Virus record (IMG/VR): IMGVR_UViG_3300033144_005983
Span: 1-62,833 of that record
Length of the DNA stretch: 62,833 nucleotides
Source of the DNA: a virus
Strand: one strand, 5' to 3'
In this document: positions 36,184 to 44,839 of the stretch, piece by piece
How the letters are laid out: every line of letters begins with the position of its first letter
Position numbering within the stretch: position 1 is the first letter of the stretch
Translations under genes and position numbers: made by a program
The notes under the pieces: generated by a model
The model's database searches: none
The model's input: only the letters and a program-made list of their open reading frames with translations
Told to the model about the DNA's origin: nothing

Positions 36184-37204
36184 TTAGTTGTTCTTTTTCT
36201 TGATTAACAAATTGTAATTCACCAGGGTTAAAATATTCGTCCACCCTGTTGTACTTTAAATTATCCACCATACTCATAATAAGACCACCTTCGCCATCTC
36301 TATTTTTAATTAAATGCCAATAGATCATAGCAATGTTCTTATTAAGTGGATTAAGCACAGGAAGTTTCTTAGGTCCATAGACCTGAAGATTCAGCATACA
36401 TGGTTTATGTGATATAAGTACATAATCAGAGCCATGAAATACTGAGTCACTACCAAAGAGATCTTTCTTCATAGGATAATGAACTTGAGGATTACTCACT
36501 CGTTCATTACTTTCAATATCCCTATTCAATTGACTTAATATTACAAAGATGCATTTGATATGCTTTTTTACAGTCATACACATCTTATATAAACTAACCA
36601 ATATCTCTCTTTCAGATTGACTTTGTCTTCCTTTAGTTAAAAGAGTATGATCTAACATAATAACTGTTCCATAACCAAGTCCTTTTTTAGTTAATTGACC
36701 TTTATGGAATTTCATTATCGTATTATACATCTCTTCAACTGTTCCAGGAGTATCCACATAAAATATATCATATTGTGCAGATATTTCCCTTGCAAGTTTT
36801 TGGGCTTTAGCGTAATGTTCATCGCTTAAAGCTTCTCTCGCCGAGTACAGATCTTGAACTGTCATATTCATTTTGGAAGAAATTTTCCTTCCTACTTGCT
36901 TTGGAGCAAGCATCTCAAAATTAAAACTAAGAACCGAAAACTTTTCAGTTGGATTCTTATCAAATAAACTTGTTTCAAGTTCGTTTCCAATAGATGACTT
37001 ACCGCATCCTGACATACCAGCTATAGTAATGATAGTGTTCCAATCAATTCCTCCCATTGCAGAGTTATTAAATTTAGCCCACCGTGTCATTAATGATCGC
37101 TGAAGTCCATGCCTTCTATCATCCATATACTTCATAAGTTCCTTTGCAGGATCTTGTATATGTTTATATTGTAAAACTCGATTATTATAAAACCTTTCCT
37201 CCAT
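36170..37204 (-). CDS. DnaB-like replicative helicase (RecA-fold ATPase)
   Basis: The protein has 344 residues. Walker A GMSGCGKSS is at 62-70, Walker B is VIMLDHTLL, and the FVILSQLNRDIE segment is the H3-type motif of DnaB helicases. The N-terminal DnaB domain is absent, as in short phage versions. It overlaps the RecT-like gene downstream and the 212-aa gene upstream, consistent with one replisome cluster. Confidence 0.85.
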   Translation of the reverse strand: MEERFYNNRVLQYKHIQDPAKELMKYMDDRRHGLQRSLMTRWAKFNNSAMGGIDWNTIITIAGMSGCGKSSIGNELETSLFDKNPTEKFSVLSFNFEMLAPKQVGRKISSKMNMTVQDLYSAREALSDEHYAKAQKLAREISAQYDIFYVDTPGTVEEMYNTIMKFHKGQLTKKGLGYGTVIMLDHTLLTKGRQSQSEREILVSLYKMCMTVKKHIKCIFVILSQLNRDIESNERVSNPQVHYPMKKDLFGSDSVFHGSDYVLISHKPCMLNLQVYGPKKLPVLNPLNKNIAMIYWHLIKNRDGEGGLIMSMVDNLKYNRVDEYFNPGELQFVNQEKEQLNGQE

Positions 37205-37823
37205 AATCTACAGTATTATCAGTCTTATTACTAGATTTCAAATCCTCAAGATACGGAGCAAAACATTCTTCTCCTAACCAGTTCTTCATACTTTTCATCC
37301 ACTTCATATCACCATTACTATCTCTCATTTTAAGTTCATGTTTTAAAGCACGAAGAATATCTCCTGCTTTATAACCTTTCTTTAAAAGTTTAAGATAAGT
37401 GACTTTAGAGTCTTTAGCTCCTTGCTTAAGAAACATTTCCTTACCATTAGGTCGTGTAACTTTAACAGGATAAGCTTTCTGAAACTCATTGAAGTCTTTT
37501 CCTTGAACATCGTTCATTAAATCCTCCATATCATCTATATCAATGAAGGGATTGTTTGCCTTTGCTACATCAAAATTATCTACAAGAGCATGAATAAAAT
37601 CTTTTCCCTTATCGGTTGCTGTATATTCTTCAGCATTATTATAAGCTATATGCTCACGTTTCAGTAATGCCTGATAATCAGTCCAATCCATAACATTACC
37701 AACCTTTTGATACTCATTCAAAAGGGCTCTGTCATGTACTAAACTATACAGGATAAAATATTGGGCAAGATTCATTCTATGCTCTATTAACATTTCAATA
37801 AAAGGTTTTCCAAATGCTATCAT
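37185..37823 (-). CDS. Hypothetical replication protein, 212 aa
   Basis: No family recognised. The N-terminal half looks helical and could be winged-helix; a KVTYLKLLKKGYKAGDILRA segment recalls replication-initiator C-terminal domains. It overlaps the DnaB-like gene by 20 bases and directly follows the 68-aa gene, so a role as helicase loader or initiator is plausible from context only. Confidence 0.7.
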   Translation of the reverse strand: MIAFGKPFIEMLIEHRMNLAQYFILYSLVHDRALLNEYQKVGNVMDWTDYQALLKREHIAYNNAEEYTATDKGKDFIHALVDNFDVAKANNPFIDIDDMEDLMNDVQGKDFNEFQKAYPVKVTRPNGKEMFLKQGAKDSKVTYLKLLKKGYKAGDILRALKHELKMRDSNGDMKWMKSMKNWLGEECFAPYLEDLKSSNKTDNTVDYGGKVL

Positions 37824-38029
37824 TATTTATTATTTTCCAGTTGTTCTTTAAATTCGTAATGATTAATCTCATTAACTATCTTTCTTTCTGCTTCATACTT
37901 TTCCGCTTCAATAATAAATTTATCAGGATCTAACGGAATATGATAATCTTCAGGAAGTTTTGGTTGTGCTACTTTTGTAGCTTTTATTACATACTTACCA
38001 GGCTGTCCTCGTACAGTTTGTTTACTCAT
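37823..38029 (-). CDS. Hypothetical protein, 68 aa
   Basis: Small charged protein with a basic N-terminus and a C-terminal helix rich in Glu and Lys. It shares one base with the 212-aa gene. A hairpin with a U-rich flank (38060-38090) lies upstream. Confidence 0.65.
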   Translation of the reverse strand: MSKQTVRGQPGKYVIKATKVAQPKLPEDYHIPLDPDKFIIEAEKYEAERKIVNEINHYEFKEQLENNK

Positions 38030-38059
38030 AGGGCTTACTATTTATAAAATTAAAAAATA

Positions 38060-38090
38060 TATACCCGTCCCATTAACTGAGACAGGTATA
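38060..38090 (-). terminator. Hairpin plus U-rich tract, attenuator-like
   Basis: TATACC (38060-38065) pairs with GGTATA (38085-38090) and, after one mismatch, GTC with GAC. On the minus strand it is followed by TATTTTTTAATTTTATAAA and then the start of the 68-aa gene. It follows the SF2 helicase stop by about 35 bases, so it may end that transcript or modulate read-through. Confidence 0.55.
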
Positions 38091-38126
38091 CTTAAAACAC
38101 ACACACTTTTAAAAATACATTTAAGG

Positions 38127-39341
38127 TCATACAATTATATCATCTAATGAATCAACCCAATGCACATTGGGATCATTCAGGCATCTTTTCCTGACCCATT
38201 TGACTTCTTGTGAACCTTTTACAAAGAGATTTATATATAAGGAGATCTTCCCTTCTTGCAACCTTAATGTTCTACCTGTCCGTTGAATATTATCCAACTT
38301 CATAGAACTTCCAGCTGCACATATGCCAAGAGAACACTCTGGCACATTTAAACCTTGATTTAAGGCTTTTACAGAACTGATTACTCTCGCTTTCGTTCTG
38401 TTGTCTCCAAATCTCTGTAAAGTTTCCTCTCTCTGTTTTTTAGACATCTTAGAATGAAATGTAACACATTCATCACCTATTCTGTCCTGAAGTTTTTGAG
38501 CAAACTCAATTGATTCACTAAATACTAGGGCCTTTCTATCTACAAATTTACGCAAAATCTGATCAGTAATCACTAATTTATTAGACGCATTATAACATAA
38601 TTTCTTACGCTTTTGCATCATTGCATAAAACATATTTGCCCATTTAGCCTGCTCCTTATCAGAAGAATTCTTCCATTTAGTAGCATTAGTAAAAGCAGTC
38701 CATTGACCACCTAATTTTACTGTACATAGCTTAAAAAGATTATCTACTCTATCATACTCAATCTTTTCAGCAGGTGTAAAATTTAATCCTACATTATATA
38801 TAATATAAGGAGAAACAAGTCCCATTTTAACAGCAGACTTTAGATCAGTTTGAGAGCATACAGGAGCTATCTCTTTTAGAAATTTCCTATATTCAACATT
38901 CTCTGGTGGAGTAGCTGTTAAGCACATTAAGTTATCCCAAGAATTGTTATCATAAAACTTACCATATTCCCCTGAAAGAGTAGTATGAGCTTCATCAACA
39001 ACAACAATATCATAATGCCTATTTGTTAACTTATAAGCTGAATGAATACACATTATCACTACATCCTTAAGGTAAGGTTTCATTTTCCATTTAGTAAACT
39101 CTTTGGGCCATTCATTATCCCTTAAATTCTCATTAGGAACAATAATAAGAGCACTACGTGTACTTTTATTTTTAAAGACATGCTCTATTGCCATTAAACC
39201 TATTCGGGTCTTACCTAAACCTGTAGCTGCTATACAACTACCTGTTCCACCATTTTGAACCCAAGAATTTAAATGGCGCTTTTGTTCTAGAGTCTTTTCC
39301 ATAGCTCCAATATCAAACTTAGTTTTTTTAAATTCTATCAT
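38127..39341 (-). CDS. SF2 DNA helicase, UvsW/DEAD-type
   Basis: The protein has 404 residues. Motif I ATGLGKTRIG, motif II VVDEAH, motif III LTATPP, motif IV ALVFSES, and motifs V-VI QGLNVPECSLG and QRTGRTLRLQ are all present in the right order. The size and motif set fit phage UvsW-type branch-migration helicases or DEAD-type helicases acting in recombination-dependent replication. Confidence 0.93.
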   Translation of the reverse strand: MIEFKKTKFDIGAMEKTLEQKRHLNSWVQNGGTGSCIAATGLGKTRIGLMAIEHVFKNKSTRSALIIVPNENLRDNEWPKEFTKWKMKPYLKDVVIMCIHSAYKLTNRHYDIVVVDEAHTTLSGEYGKFYDNNSWDNLMCLTATPPENVEYRKFLKEIAPVCSQTDLKSAVKMGLVSPYIIYNVGLNFTPAEKIEYDRVDNLFKLCTVKLGGQWTAFTNATKWKNSSDKEQAKWANMFYAMMQKRKKLCYNASNKLVITDQILRKFVDRKALVFSESIEFAQKLQDRIGDECVTFHSKMSKKQREETLQRFGDNRTKARVISSVKALNQGLNVPECSLGICAAGSSMKLDNIQRTGRTLRLQEGKISLYINLFVKGSQEVKWVRKRCLNDPNVHWVDSLDDIIV

Positions 39342-39345
39342 AATA

Positions 39346-39633
39346 CTATTTATTTAATTTCTCAATATTGTGTTCAATTAAAATAAACCAATGGATAGCT
39401 TTCTTATGTAGAGCATCTGCTCTATCAAAAGTATCCTTTAGATTATTTTTTAATAACGCATCAATAAAATGACCAGGGTATAAATGAACCCCGTCTCGGG
39501 CTAATAGTAATGTCTTTCCTGTTTCTATAAGTTTTTCACAATCAGTATTATCTAGATCATCAAATCCTATAACTGCAGTCTCCCCATTAGACCAAAAATG
39601 TTCTCTTATAATTTTATCAACAAACTTTGCCAT
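39346..39633 (-). CDS. Hypothetical protein, 95 aa
   Basis: A longer upstream extension of the same frame would lie wholly inside the 62-aa gene, so I chose the ATG at 39633 (MAKFVDKII). The protein has a VIGFDDLDNTDCEKL segment and a helical C-terminus. No family recognised. It lies four bases before the SF2 helicase start. Confidence 0.65.
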   Translation of the reverse strand: MAKFVDKIIREHFWSNGETAVIGFDDLDNTDCEKLIETGKTLLLARDGVHLYPGHFIDALLKNNLKDTFDRADALHKKAIHWFILIEHNIEKLNK

Positions 39634-39805
39634 CAATATAAACTTTTCCGTCTTTATCATCTTTATCATTTTTATTGTCAATCCAATCATGAAAACTTTT
39701 TCCATGTTTATTACGGATAGTTTCTTCAAGTCTCTTTAGAGACTCATCATTTACAGGCCATCCTCTTTCCTGTATTTCTTCTATTGCTCTCTTTATGTAA
39801 CTCAT
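39617..39805 (-). CDS. Hypothetical protein, 62 aa
   Basis: Charged, Lys/Asp-rich C-terminus; the rest is one or two helices. It overlaps the next gene by 17 bases. The start is preceded by TTTAAAAACC on the minus strand, a variant of the leader motif seen before three other genes. Confidence 0.65.
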   Translation of the reverse strand: MSYIKRAIEEIQERGWPVNDESLKRLEETIRNKHGKSFHDWIDNKNDKDDKDGKVYIDGKVC

Positions 39806-39846
39806 TTTTTTAGGTTTTTAAATACGATTTAAATTTTTTATATAAT

Positions 39847-39954
39847 GAAGTGCAGGAGGACCACAGCATGGGCCCTCCCTCTTTCTATTGTTTGGAAAGA
39901 ATCTCGTTAACATTAACAAACAATAGACTATCACTTCTGTTGCACACACGCAAC
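39847..39954 (-). promoter_or_regulatory. Multi-helix leader structure
   Basis: GAAGTG (39847-39852) pairs with CACTTC (39932-39937) and encloses two hairpins: GGAGG with CCTCC (39855-39878) and a perfect 11-bp stem TCTATTGTTTG with CAAACAATAGA (39884-39927). A further hairpin GTTGC/GCAAC (39939-39954) follows. The AT-rich leader and ATG at 39805 come next on the minus strand. The plan is the same as at 34281-34383. Confidence 0.55.
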
Positions 39955-39985
39955 TAAATCTATATACCACAAAAAATTTAAGAAA

Positions 39986-40210
39986 CTAACGATTACGAAT
40001 ACTCCTTTTTTTACGGCCTTCGTCTCCATAATATCTTAAAATATATTGTGCATATACTGTTGTAATAGTTAATTTTTGAAATTCAAATTTAGTTCTACCT
40101 TGTGTCAAGGCTTCATCTAAAATAGTTCTCAAATTTATAAGACTATTTGGTGTAAGAGTAAGATTATGAAGTCCTCCAAAACTCTTATTTGCTGACATTC
40201 CGTTTGACAT
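39986..40210 (-). CDS. Hypothetical protein, 74 aa
   Basis: Small basic protein with a conserved-looking FEFQKLTITTVYAQYI strand/helix and a very basic C-terminus (GRKKRSIRNR). No family recognised; possibly nucleic-acid binding. Confidence 0.6.
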   Translation of the reverse strand: MSNGMSANKSFGGLHNLTLTPNSLINLRTILDEALTQGRTKFEFQKLTITTVYAQYILRYYGDEGRKKRSIRNR

Positions 40211-40304
40211 ACTCTTCCATTTTGTAAGGATTAACTAAATACATCCAAAACTTGCTATTAAACCAAGTTTCACACTTATAATAAATACTAATTAGTTTTC
40301 TCAT
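40185..40304 (-). CDS. Hypothetical small protein, 39 aa
   Basis: The ATG overlaps the TGA of the 84-aa gene (ATGA), the coupling used throughout this strand, and the ORF ends 26 bases inside the next gene. The peptide is basic and aromatic-rich (ETWFNSKFWMYLV). Support is mainly from the overlap. Confidence 0.45.
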   Translation of the reverse strand: MRKLISIYYKCETWFNSKFWMYLVNPYKMEEYVKRNVSK

Positions 40305-40555
40305 CTTTTTTTTTCTACAAAACCAACATTAACATAATCAACTATTTCAAGAGTATACTCTCCATCTGCATCTTTATACTTTTTATGTATAGATCCGTCA
40401 GTATCTTGAGTATCATAATCTTTAATAAGTATAACACATCCTTTTGGACATTTGTCTACTGTGGCCATTCCGCCTTTAACTGATATTTGAATAATTTTAT
40501 CCATATAGTCTAAATAAAATACTTGCTTTTTTCCTTTTCTTGCCACTTCTACCAT
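40301..40555 (-). CDS. Hypothetical protein, 84 aa
   Basis: Predicted strand-rich small protein with a CPKGCVILI segment that could be a metal or structural Cys pair. It overlaps the 210-aa gene by seven bases. No function assigned. Confidence 0.6.
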   Translation of the reverse strand: MVEVARKGKKQVFYLDYMDKIIQISVKGGMATVDKCPKGCVILIKDYDTQDTDGSIHKKYKDADGEYTLEIVDYVNVGFVEKKR

Positions 40556-41181
40556 ATCTCAAAGCCACCACAATTTCGCAAAAATCTAACAAATTCCCTA
40601 ATATGAGAAAGGTATACCGAATGTGCAGGCTCTATAAGAACATACTCATCTTTAGGATCTTCTATTAAATAAGGCTTTGTTCCATATACTCCTTGACTCT
40701 TTAAATAATGTATTGCTTTTTTATACTTACCATTTCTCTCTTCTTCAGTTACAAACTCACTACCTCCAGTTCCTAAAGCTGTATTATCTACACCTTTTAT
40801 TTTACAATACATTCCTCCCTCTAAATATACTTTACCAATTCCTTGAGCTTCAAAGACTTTCATTTCATCTTCAATCCCATCAGCTAGTTTAGTACACTCT
40901 TCTTGAGTATCAAGTCCTGCTCCACTATTATTATCCCAATTATGCATATTAAGCTTTAAGTCACATACAGAATCAACTATAACACACATAGCATGCATAG
41001 GTCTCCACGCCCATACATTAGCTCTAAAATATTGCCCAGGTTCTACTTCTTCTCTGTATTTATCCCGAGCTTTCAAATAGATACCCCAATCTTCATCACT
41101 TGCCTCATCTAAAGGCCGAGTTGGTTCTATACTATCTACAATAAGTTTAAATGGTTTAATACCATATATATCCATACCCAT
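40549..41181 (-). CDS. Conserved phage protein with MGMDIYG start, 210 aa
   Basis: The MGMDIYG opening and the YFRANVWAWRPMHAMC core recur in proteins of unknown function from many phages, including those of Bacteroidota. No catalytic site is assigned. It lies two bases after the stop of the 164-aa gene on this strand. Confidence 0.7.
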   Translation of the reverse strand: MGMDIYGIKPFKLIVDSIEPTRPLDEASDEDWGIYLKARDKYREEVEPGQYFRANVWAWRPMHAMCVIVDSVCDLKLNMHNWDNNSGAGLDTQEECTKLADGIEDEMKVFEAQGIGKVYLEGGMYCKIKGVDNTALGTGGSEFVTEEERNGKYKKAIHYLKSQGVYGTKPYLIEDPKDEYVLIEPAHSVYLSHIREFVRFLRNCGGFEIW

Positions 41182-41183
41182 TA

Positions 41184-41678
41184 CTAAACTTTTAATTTAC
41201 TTTCCTGACGTTCAATAATTTTCATAATTTTAATCTGTTCAGTAGTATTATGTTTCTTAACTTCTTGATAAACATTAGTTAATATACTTAAAAACACAAT
41301 ATTGTCTAATTTATCTAATCTTACAGTTTTAGATAAATTAACCTTTTGTCCTTTTCCTACATCACCTCCTCCTATCTTATGTCTTAACATACCTAGGTTT
41401 TTAGTAAATGCTTCAGGATCTTGAGACCCACATAAAGTTTCTAATAAAGATTGAGCTGTTCCTCCTTCAGGATCTATATTTTCTCTAATAGCTTCAGGAT
41501 ATTCCACTTCAAACATCACTTTAATCTTTACTTGTGCATCTTTATTCTCTAATGCAAGTTTTGCAATCTCATCTATACTTTCTAAATAACCATTTTGATC
41601 ATTAAGATCTTCAATCTTACTTTTAAGATTGTCAGAAAATGATTTAAGTTTTTCTAATCTATTGACTAAGTTCTCCAT
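41184..41678 (-). CDS. Hypothetical coiled-coil protein, 164 aa
   Basis: The N-terminal 45 residues form a coiled coil (KLKSFSDNLKSKIEDLNDQN region). The rest is mixed, with a VEYPEAIRENIDPEGGTAQS segment. No family recognised. Confidence 0.65.
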   Translation of the reverse strand: MENLVNRLEKLKSFSDNLKSKIEDLNDQNGYLESIDEIAKLALENKDAQVKIKVMFEVEYPEAIRENIDPEGGTAQSLLETLCGSQDPEAFTKNLGMLRHKIGGGDVGKGQKVNLSKTVRLDKLDNIVFLSILTNVYQEVKKHNTTEQIKIMKIIERQESKLKV

Positions 41679-41728
41679 TTTTATAGTTTTAGTTTTATAA
41701 GTTACTTAATAAATAATAACATTAACAA

Positions 41729-42028
41729 TTAAAAATCATCAATATTATCACCTTTTATTTTAAATTTATTTCGCATATCATCTACCATTTTTCGGTACAT
41801 CACAGCATGTGCATCATATCCTCCCATTAATATTCCTATTATTAAGATTTCAGATGCATTTTTAGGCTTAATTACTTCAAGAAGTTTCTCTACTCCCATA
41901 GATTTAGTTCCTATTTTGGATACAGAAGTAATATTTTTCTTGAACATATCTTGAATTTCTTCAAATCTTTCCAATGGTACTCCTAGAGCCCCAAAATAAA
42001 AATCACTTTTATGATTAAACTTTATCAT
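41729..42028 (-). CDS. Hypothetical protein, 99 aa
   Basis: Small mixed protein with a hydrophobic ASEILIIGILMGGYDAH segment that may be a buried helix or strand. The upstream leader contains the largest structured element of the unit (42051-42234). Confidence 0.6.
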   Translation of the reverse strand: MIKFNHKSDFYFGALGVPLERFEEIQDMFKKNITSVSKIGTKSMGVEKLLEVIKPKNASEILIIGILMGGYDAHAVMYRKMVDDMRNKFKIKGDNIDDF

Positions 42029-42050
42029 ACTTATTTCAATTTAAAAAAAA

Positions 42051-42234
42051 CACATGAAGATTATCTTTTACACTTAAAAGCGGTTTAGAAGTCCTCTCGA
42101 GTTAAAACAGAGGATCAGGGAGCTCACAAACAGATTCTGTATACAAAATCAAGTAACCCAGTTACTCGTGGAAGCTATAATCGTGTGATTCCTACTAGGA
42201 GTCTATGTTGTCTTAAGAGATAATCGTTCACGTG
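42051..42234 (-). promoter_or_regulatory. Large structured leader with U8 tract
   Basis: The two ends form a 19-bp imperfect stem: CAC, TGAA and GATTATCTTTTA (42051-42070) with TAAGAGATAATC, TTCA and GTG (42214-42234), interrupted only by two small defects. Inside are hairpins at 42092-42114 (TCCTCT/AGAGGA) and 42152-42166 (AGTAAC/GTTACT). Read on the minus strand, the stem ends in GTTTTTTTT just before the 99-aa gene. This is a strong candidate for a regulatory or ncRNA element. Confidence 0.6.
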
Positions 42235-42250
42235 TAATTTACTAATTATT

Positions 42251-42355
42251 TTAAAACAATCCTACATGATCTAGTATAACAACTATCGTAAAGATACCCA
42301 TCATAACCACAAATAATGCAGAACCTGTTTCAAACCATTCTATTAATTGTTTCAT
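42251..42355 (-). CDS. Small single-span membrane protein, 34 aa
   Basis: The ATG overlaps the TGA of the 91-aa gene (ATGA). Residues 12-30 are one hydrophobic helix with a Met-Met-Gly centre; the ends are polar. The coupling and clear membrane profile support a real gene. Function unknown. Confidence 0.55.
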   Translation of the reverse strand: MKQLIEWFETGSALFVVMMGIFTIVVILDHVGLF

Positions 42356-42627
42356 AATCGTATTATTTCATCATCAATATAACCCCAGGATGGACCTTTC
42401 ATAATCCAACTAATATGCTCTCCATTTCTGGCTCTTTCCGCATACTTTGAAGTCCTTGTCTTGTTTTGCTCCATAACCATAGGACCACCATCTAATTTGA
42501 CAGCTCTACAGGAATTCACACGTTTCATTATATTATACTTCTTCCCTCCAATTATTACAGACGTTCTATCTGAATGGAGAGCATTATGGACTGTTTTAAA
42601 GTCCGCCATACTATATTTACCTATCAT
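42352..42627 (-). CDS. Hypothetical protein, 91 aa
   Basis: Small basic protein; strands in the N-terminal half and a SKYAERARNGEHISW helix. Its start lies three bases past the stop of the kinase-like gene upstream. Not recognised. Confidence 0.6.
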   Translation of the reverse strand: MIGKYSMADFKTVHNALHSDRTSVIIGGKKYNIMKRVNSCRAVKLDGGPMVMEQNKTRTSKYAERARNGEHISWIMKGPSWGYIDDEIIRL

Positions 42628-42630
42628 ATT

Positions 42631-43074
42631 TTATAGTTTTATATCAAATCTATCCTTTTGTTTCTCTACTATATCAGTAGATATTCCATGCAAAGAATTA
42701 GATTGATGTCGGTTTTCAATAATAATATGTGTTACTTTATAACCATATTTAACTGCAAGCATCTCATACGCTTTAAATTCCCAAGCTCTTGTAAAAGTAT
42801 TATGAATCATAATCAATGCACTTACCTTAAGATCATGAGCTTTTAACATATTATGCTCGCATTTGTCTTCACAATATTTATGAGCTTCATTTAACTGAAA
42901 GGCATCAAACTTATATATACCTTTATCATCAGTAAAATAATCATCAGCACATATATTTGTAATAATACTTCCTTCTTTATGTGGACCATCAATTCCAAAG
43001 TTTGCCAACATATTTACAAATGTTGTCTTACCTGCACCTGATGCACCTCTAACTAAAATAAGTTCCTTTTTCAT
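42631..43074 (-). CDS. P-loop kinase, polynucleotide kinase-like
   Basis: The protein has 147 residues. Walker A RGASGAGKTTF is near residue 9, and ICADDYFTDDKG with the following helix EAHKYCEDK match the AAA_33/NEDD4BP2-like kinase group that includes phage polynucleotide 5'-kinases. It lacks the phosphatase half of T4 Pnk. It may repair cut RNA or DNA ends or phosphorylate another substrate. Confidence 0.75.
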   Translation of the reverse strand: MKKELILVRGASGAGKTTFVNMLANFGIDGPHKEGSIITNICADDYFTDDKGIYKFDAFQLNEAHKYCEDKCEHNMLKAHDLKVSALIMIHNTFTRAWEFKAYEMLAVKYGYKVTHIIIENRHQSNSLHGISTDIVEKQKDRFDIKL

Positions 43075-43141
43075 TTCAAATAATTTAACAAGTAATAAAA
43101 AAAAATAAAAGCAACATAATAATTACATTGCCTTTATTTAC

Positions 43142-43762
43142 TTAAACATAAATCCATAAAAGGACATTTTTACGATTCTTAAGAACCTTATCTAAATGCT
43201 TCATGTATTCATTTGATACCGCAGGACATCCATAGCCTTTAACGATTTCCCTTCTAGATCTGCCACTTTGACTAGGTATAGCACTCCACGAGTGTAATAC
43301 TATATTCCTTTCTTTTGCATTACTATTAGTTCGATCAAGACCATGAAGAATATACTTAATGTTTATTCCCCAATTAGACCATCCTCTAGATCCAACTTTA
43401 TACTTCCCTAAAGAAGATAAATGAGATCCTTCTACATTACTAAACATAATTTTATTAGTAGATGTTAATCCCATTCCATGACATACTAATCCTCTAGATA
43501 TAGGTTTACCTGATTGTAAATCAACTACCTTCATTCTAGGCCATTTAGATGACATTTTAAAATTGATTAAGATACAAACAGTTGTATCCATCTTATTGTC
43601 TTTAGCGTACTTTAAAGCCATACTGGCTTTAGTTGGTTTCACATCTGGTAAAATTTCTGAAGTTCTACTACAAGATGTAAATGATAATACCCATAGTATA
43701 AATATTGTAGCTATTACACTAAATACTACAGGAGTAATTAATATTTCAATTATCTTTTTCAT
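43142..43762 (-). CDS. Lipoprotein L,D-transpeptidase-like protein (YkuD_2)
   Basis: The protein has 206 residues. An N-terminal hydrophobic segment ending LSFTSCS is a plausible lipoprotein signal. The body carries the YkuD_2 pattern: MFSNVEGSHLSSLGKY, then GLDRTNSNAKERNIVLHSW and finally KGYGCPAVSN with the catalytic Cys and the His upstream. Bacterial members act on peptidoglycan peptides in the envelope. In a phage early region it could modify the wall during infection, block later phages, or help lysis. The ATCGGTTTAAAA motif lies upstream of its start. Confidence 0.8.
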   Translation of the reverse strand: MKKIIEILITPVVFSVIATIFILWVLSFTSCSRTSEILPDVKPTKASMALKYAKDNKMDTTVCILINFKMSSKWPRMKVVDLQSGKPISRGLVCHGMGLTSTNKIMFSNVEGSHLSSLGKYKVGSRGWSNWGINIKYILHGLDRTNSNAKERNIVLHSWSAIPSQSGRSRREIVKGYGCPAVSNEYMKHLDKVLKNRKNVLLWIYV

Positions 43763-43794
43763 TTTTTTATCGGTTTAAAAGATTAACAAAATAA

Positions 43795-43859
43795 AAAGAT
43801 TATAGAGCCTAAGTTAAATTAACCATAGGAGAGGTTTTAACCTAGCTCTATATATCTTT
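43795..43859 (-). promoter_or_regulatory. Leader structure with 14-bp closing stem
   Basis: AAAGAT plus TATAGAGC (43795-43808) pairs with GCTCTATA plus ATCTTT (43845-43859) with one bulged base. The interior can form AGGT/ACCT and CCTA/TAGG hairpins. On the minus strand it leads into a U-rich stretch and then the L,D-transpeptidase gene. Confidence 0.55.
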
Positions 43860-43871
43860 AAAAACTACAAT

Positions 43872-44405
43872 CTAGCCATTAAAACCTGCAGCTGACTCTG
43901 CTTCCACAGATGCTTCAAGTTTAATATCAGGTGTAGTTTCAGAACTGGTAGCTTCACTCATTAAAGTGTGACCCGCTCTGCTGAACAACTGGACGATGTT
44001 CTCACCTTTCAATGCAACGCAAGTATAAGAAGTAACTTCCCTTTCAGTACCATCCTGAGATGTTACAGCGTAAGCTTCAACTTCTTTTGTTACTATTGCA
44101 CCAGGTAATGCCTTACCAACATAATTTTTGATCATTGAAGGATCTCCTCCTTTCCAGATAGAGTTTCCATTACTATCAAACTGTTGACTGATTACTCTGA
44201 ATCTAGTAGATTGAAATGGATTATCCAAATCTTGGAAAATAGCAAGGTAATACTTTCTACCATCGCTTGTCTCATTGATCTTGCCATTAAGGCCTTTAAT
44301 ACCAGTAGTATCAGAGTCATCTAATACTGTAGCATTTGGATTGCTCGAAAGAGTAATCCCTACCAACTTAATTTGTTGGCCCTCATTTACGAATTCTGCA
44401 CTCAT
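43872..44405 (-). CDS. Hypothetical protein, 177 aa
   Basis: Strand-rich protein with a Ser/Glu/Ala-rich C-terminal tail. The core (RKYYLAIFQDL, TRFRVISQQFD) looks like a small beta-barrel and could be OB-like, but no family is clear. It has its own structured leader and stands alone, suggesting an abundant product. Confidence 0.65.
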   Translation of the reverse strand: MSAEFVNEGQQIKLVGITLSSNPNATVLDDSDTTGIKGLNGKINETSDGRKYYLAIFQDLDNPFQSTRFRVISQQFDSNGNSIWKGGDPSMIKNYVGKALPGAIVTKEVEAYAVTSQDGTEREVTSYTCVALKGENIVQLFSRAGHTLMSEATSSETTPDIKLEASVEAESAAGFNG

Positions 44406-44463
44406 AATTTAAGAATTTAAAAATTAAAAAATATAAAAAGAAGTTATTAGTATGCATACGCAT

Positions 44464-44540
44464 AGTCTATCTCACCACATAAAGGTTAACTCCATGAGAT
44501 AGATTTCAGGGATAATAAAATCCCTAGGTATTTCAACCTA
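44464..44540 (-). promoter_or_regulatory. Three-hairpin leader
   Basis: A 9-bp stem TCTATCTCA (44466-44474) with TGAGATAGA (44495-44503), extendable by two pairs, is followed by two adjacent hairpins GGGAT/ATCCC (44509-44524) and TAGGT/ACCTA (44525-44540). The next 60 bases toward the 177-aa gene are AT-rich with TATTTTTTAATTTTTAAA on the minus strand. Confidence 0.5.
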
Positions 44541-44563
44541 TTCTTGAATGTAACAAATCAATT

Positions 44564-44839
44564 TCATTCTGGAAGTGGAAGTCCCATCTCTACACAATCT
44601 GTAACGTTTTTAGGTACACCAAAGAAATTAAACTTTAAAGCTATTTCTGCTAAAGTCAATCCTTCTGCGTAGTAATCTCGTGCCAGATAATCAGTCCTAT
44701 TGGATTTCCATTCGATTAACTGTTGGTCAGCGTCTTCGATATCATGATCATATATTTGGTAAAAATACTCACCTAATGGGCGATCATACCCATATACAAA
44801 TTCTAAATTGCCCTTATGTATAGTATATCTACTCATCAT
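44564..44839 (-). CDS. Hypothetical protein, 91 aa
   Basis: Small acidic protein; the C-terminal half has a helix with LAEIALKFNFFGVPKNV that resembles a short helix-turn-helix. The start overlaps the 104-aa gene by 11 bases. Possible small regulator; unproven. Confidence 0.6.
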   Translation of the reverse strand: MMSRYTIHKGNLEFVYGYDRPLGEYFYQIYDHDIEDADQQLIEWKSNRTDYLARDYYAEGLTLAEIALKFNFFGVPKNVTDCVEMGLPLPE

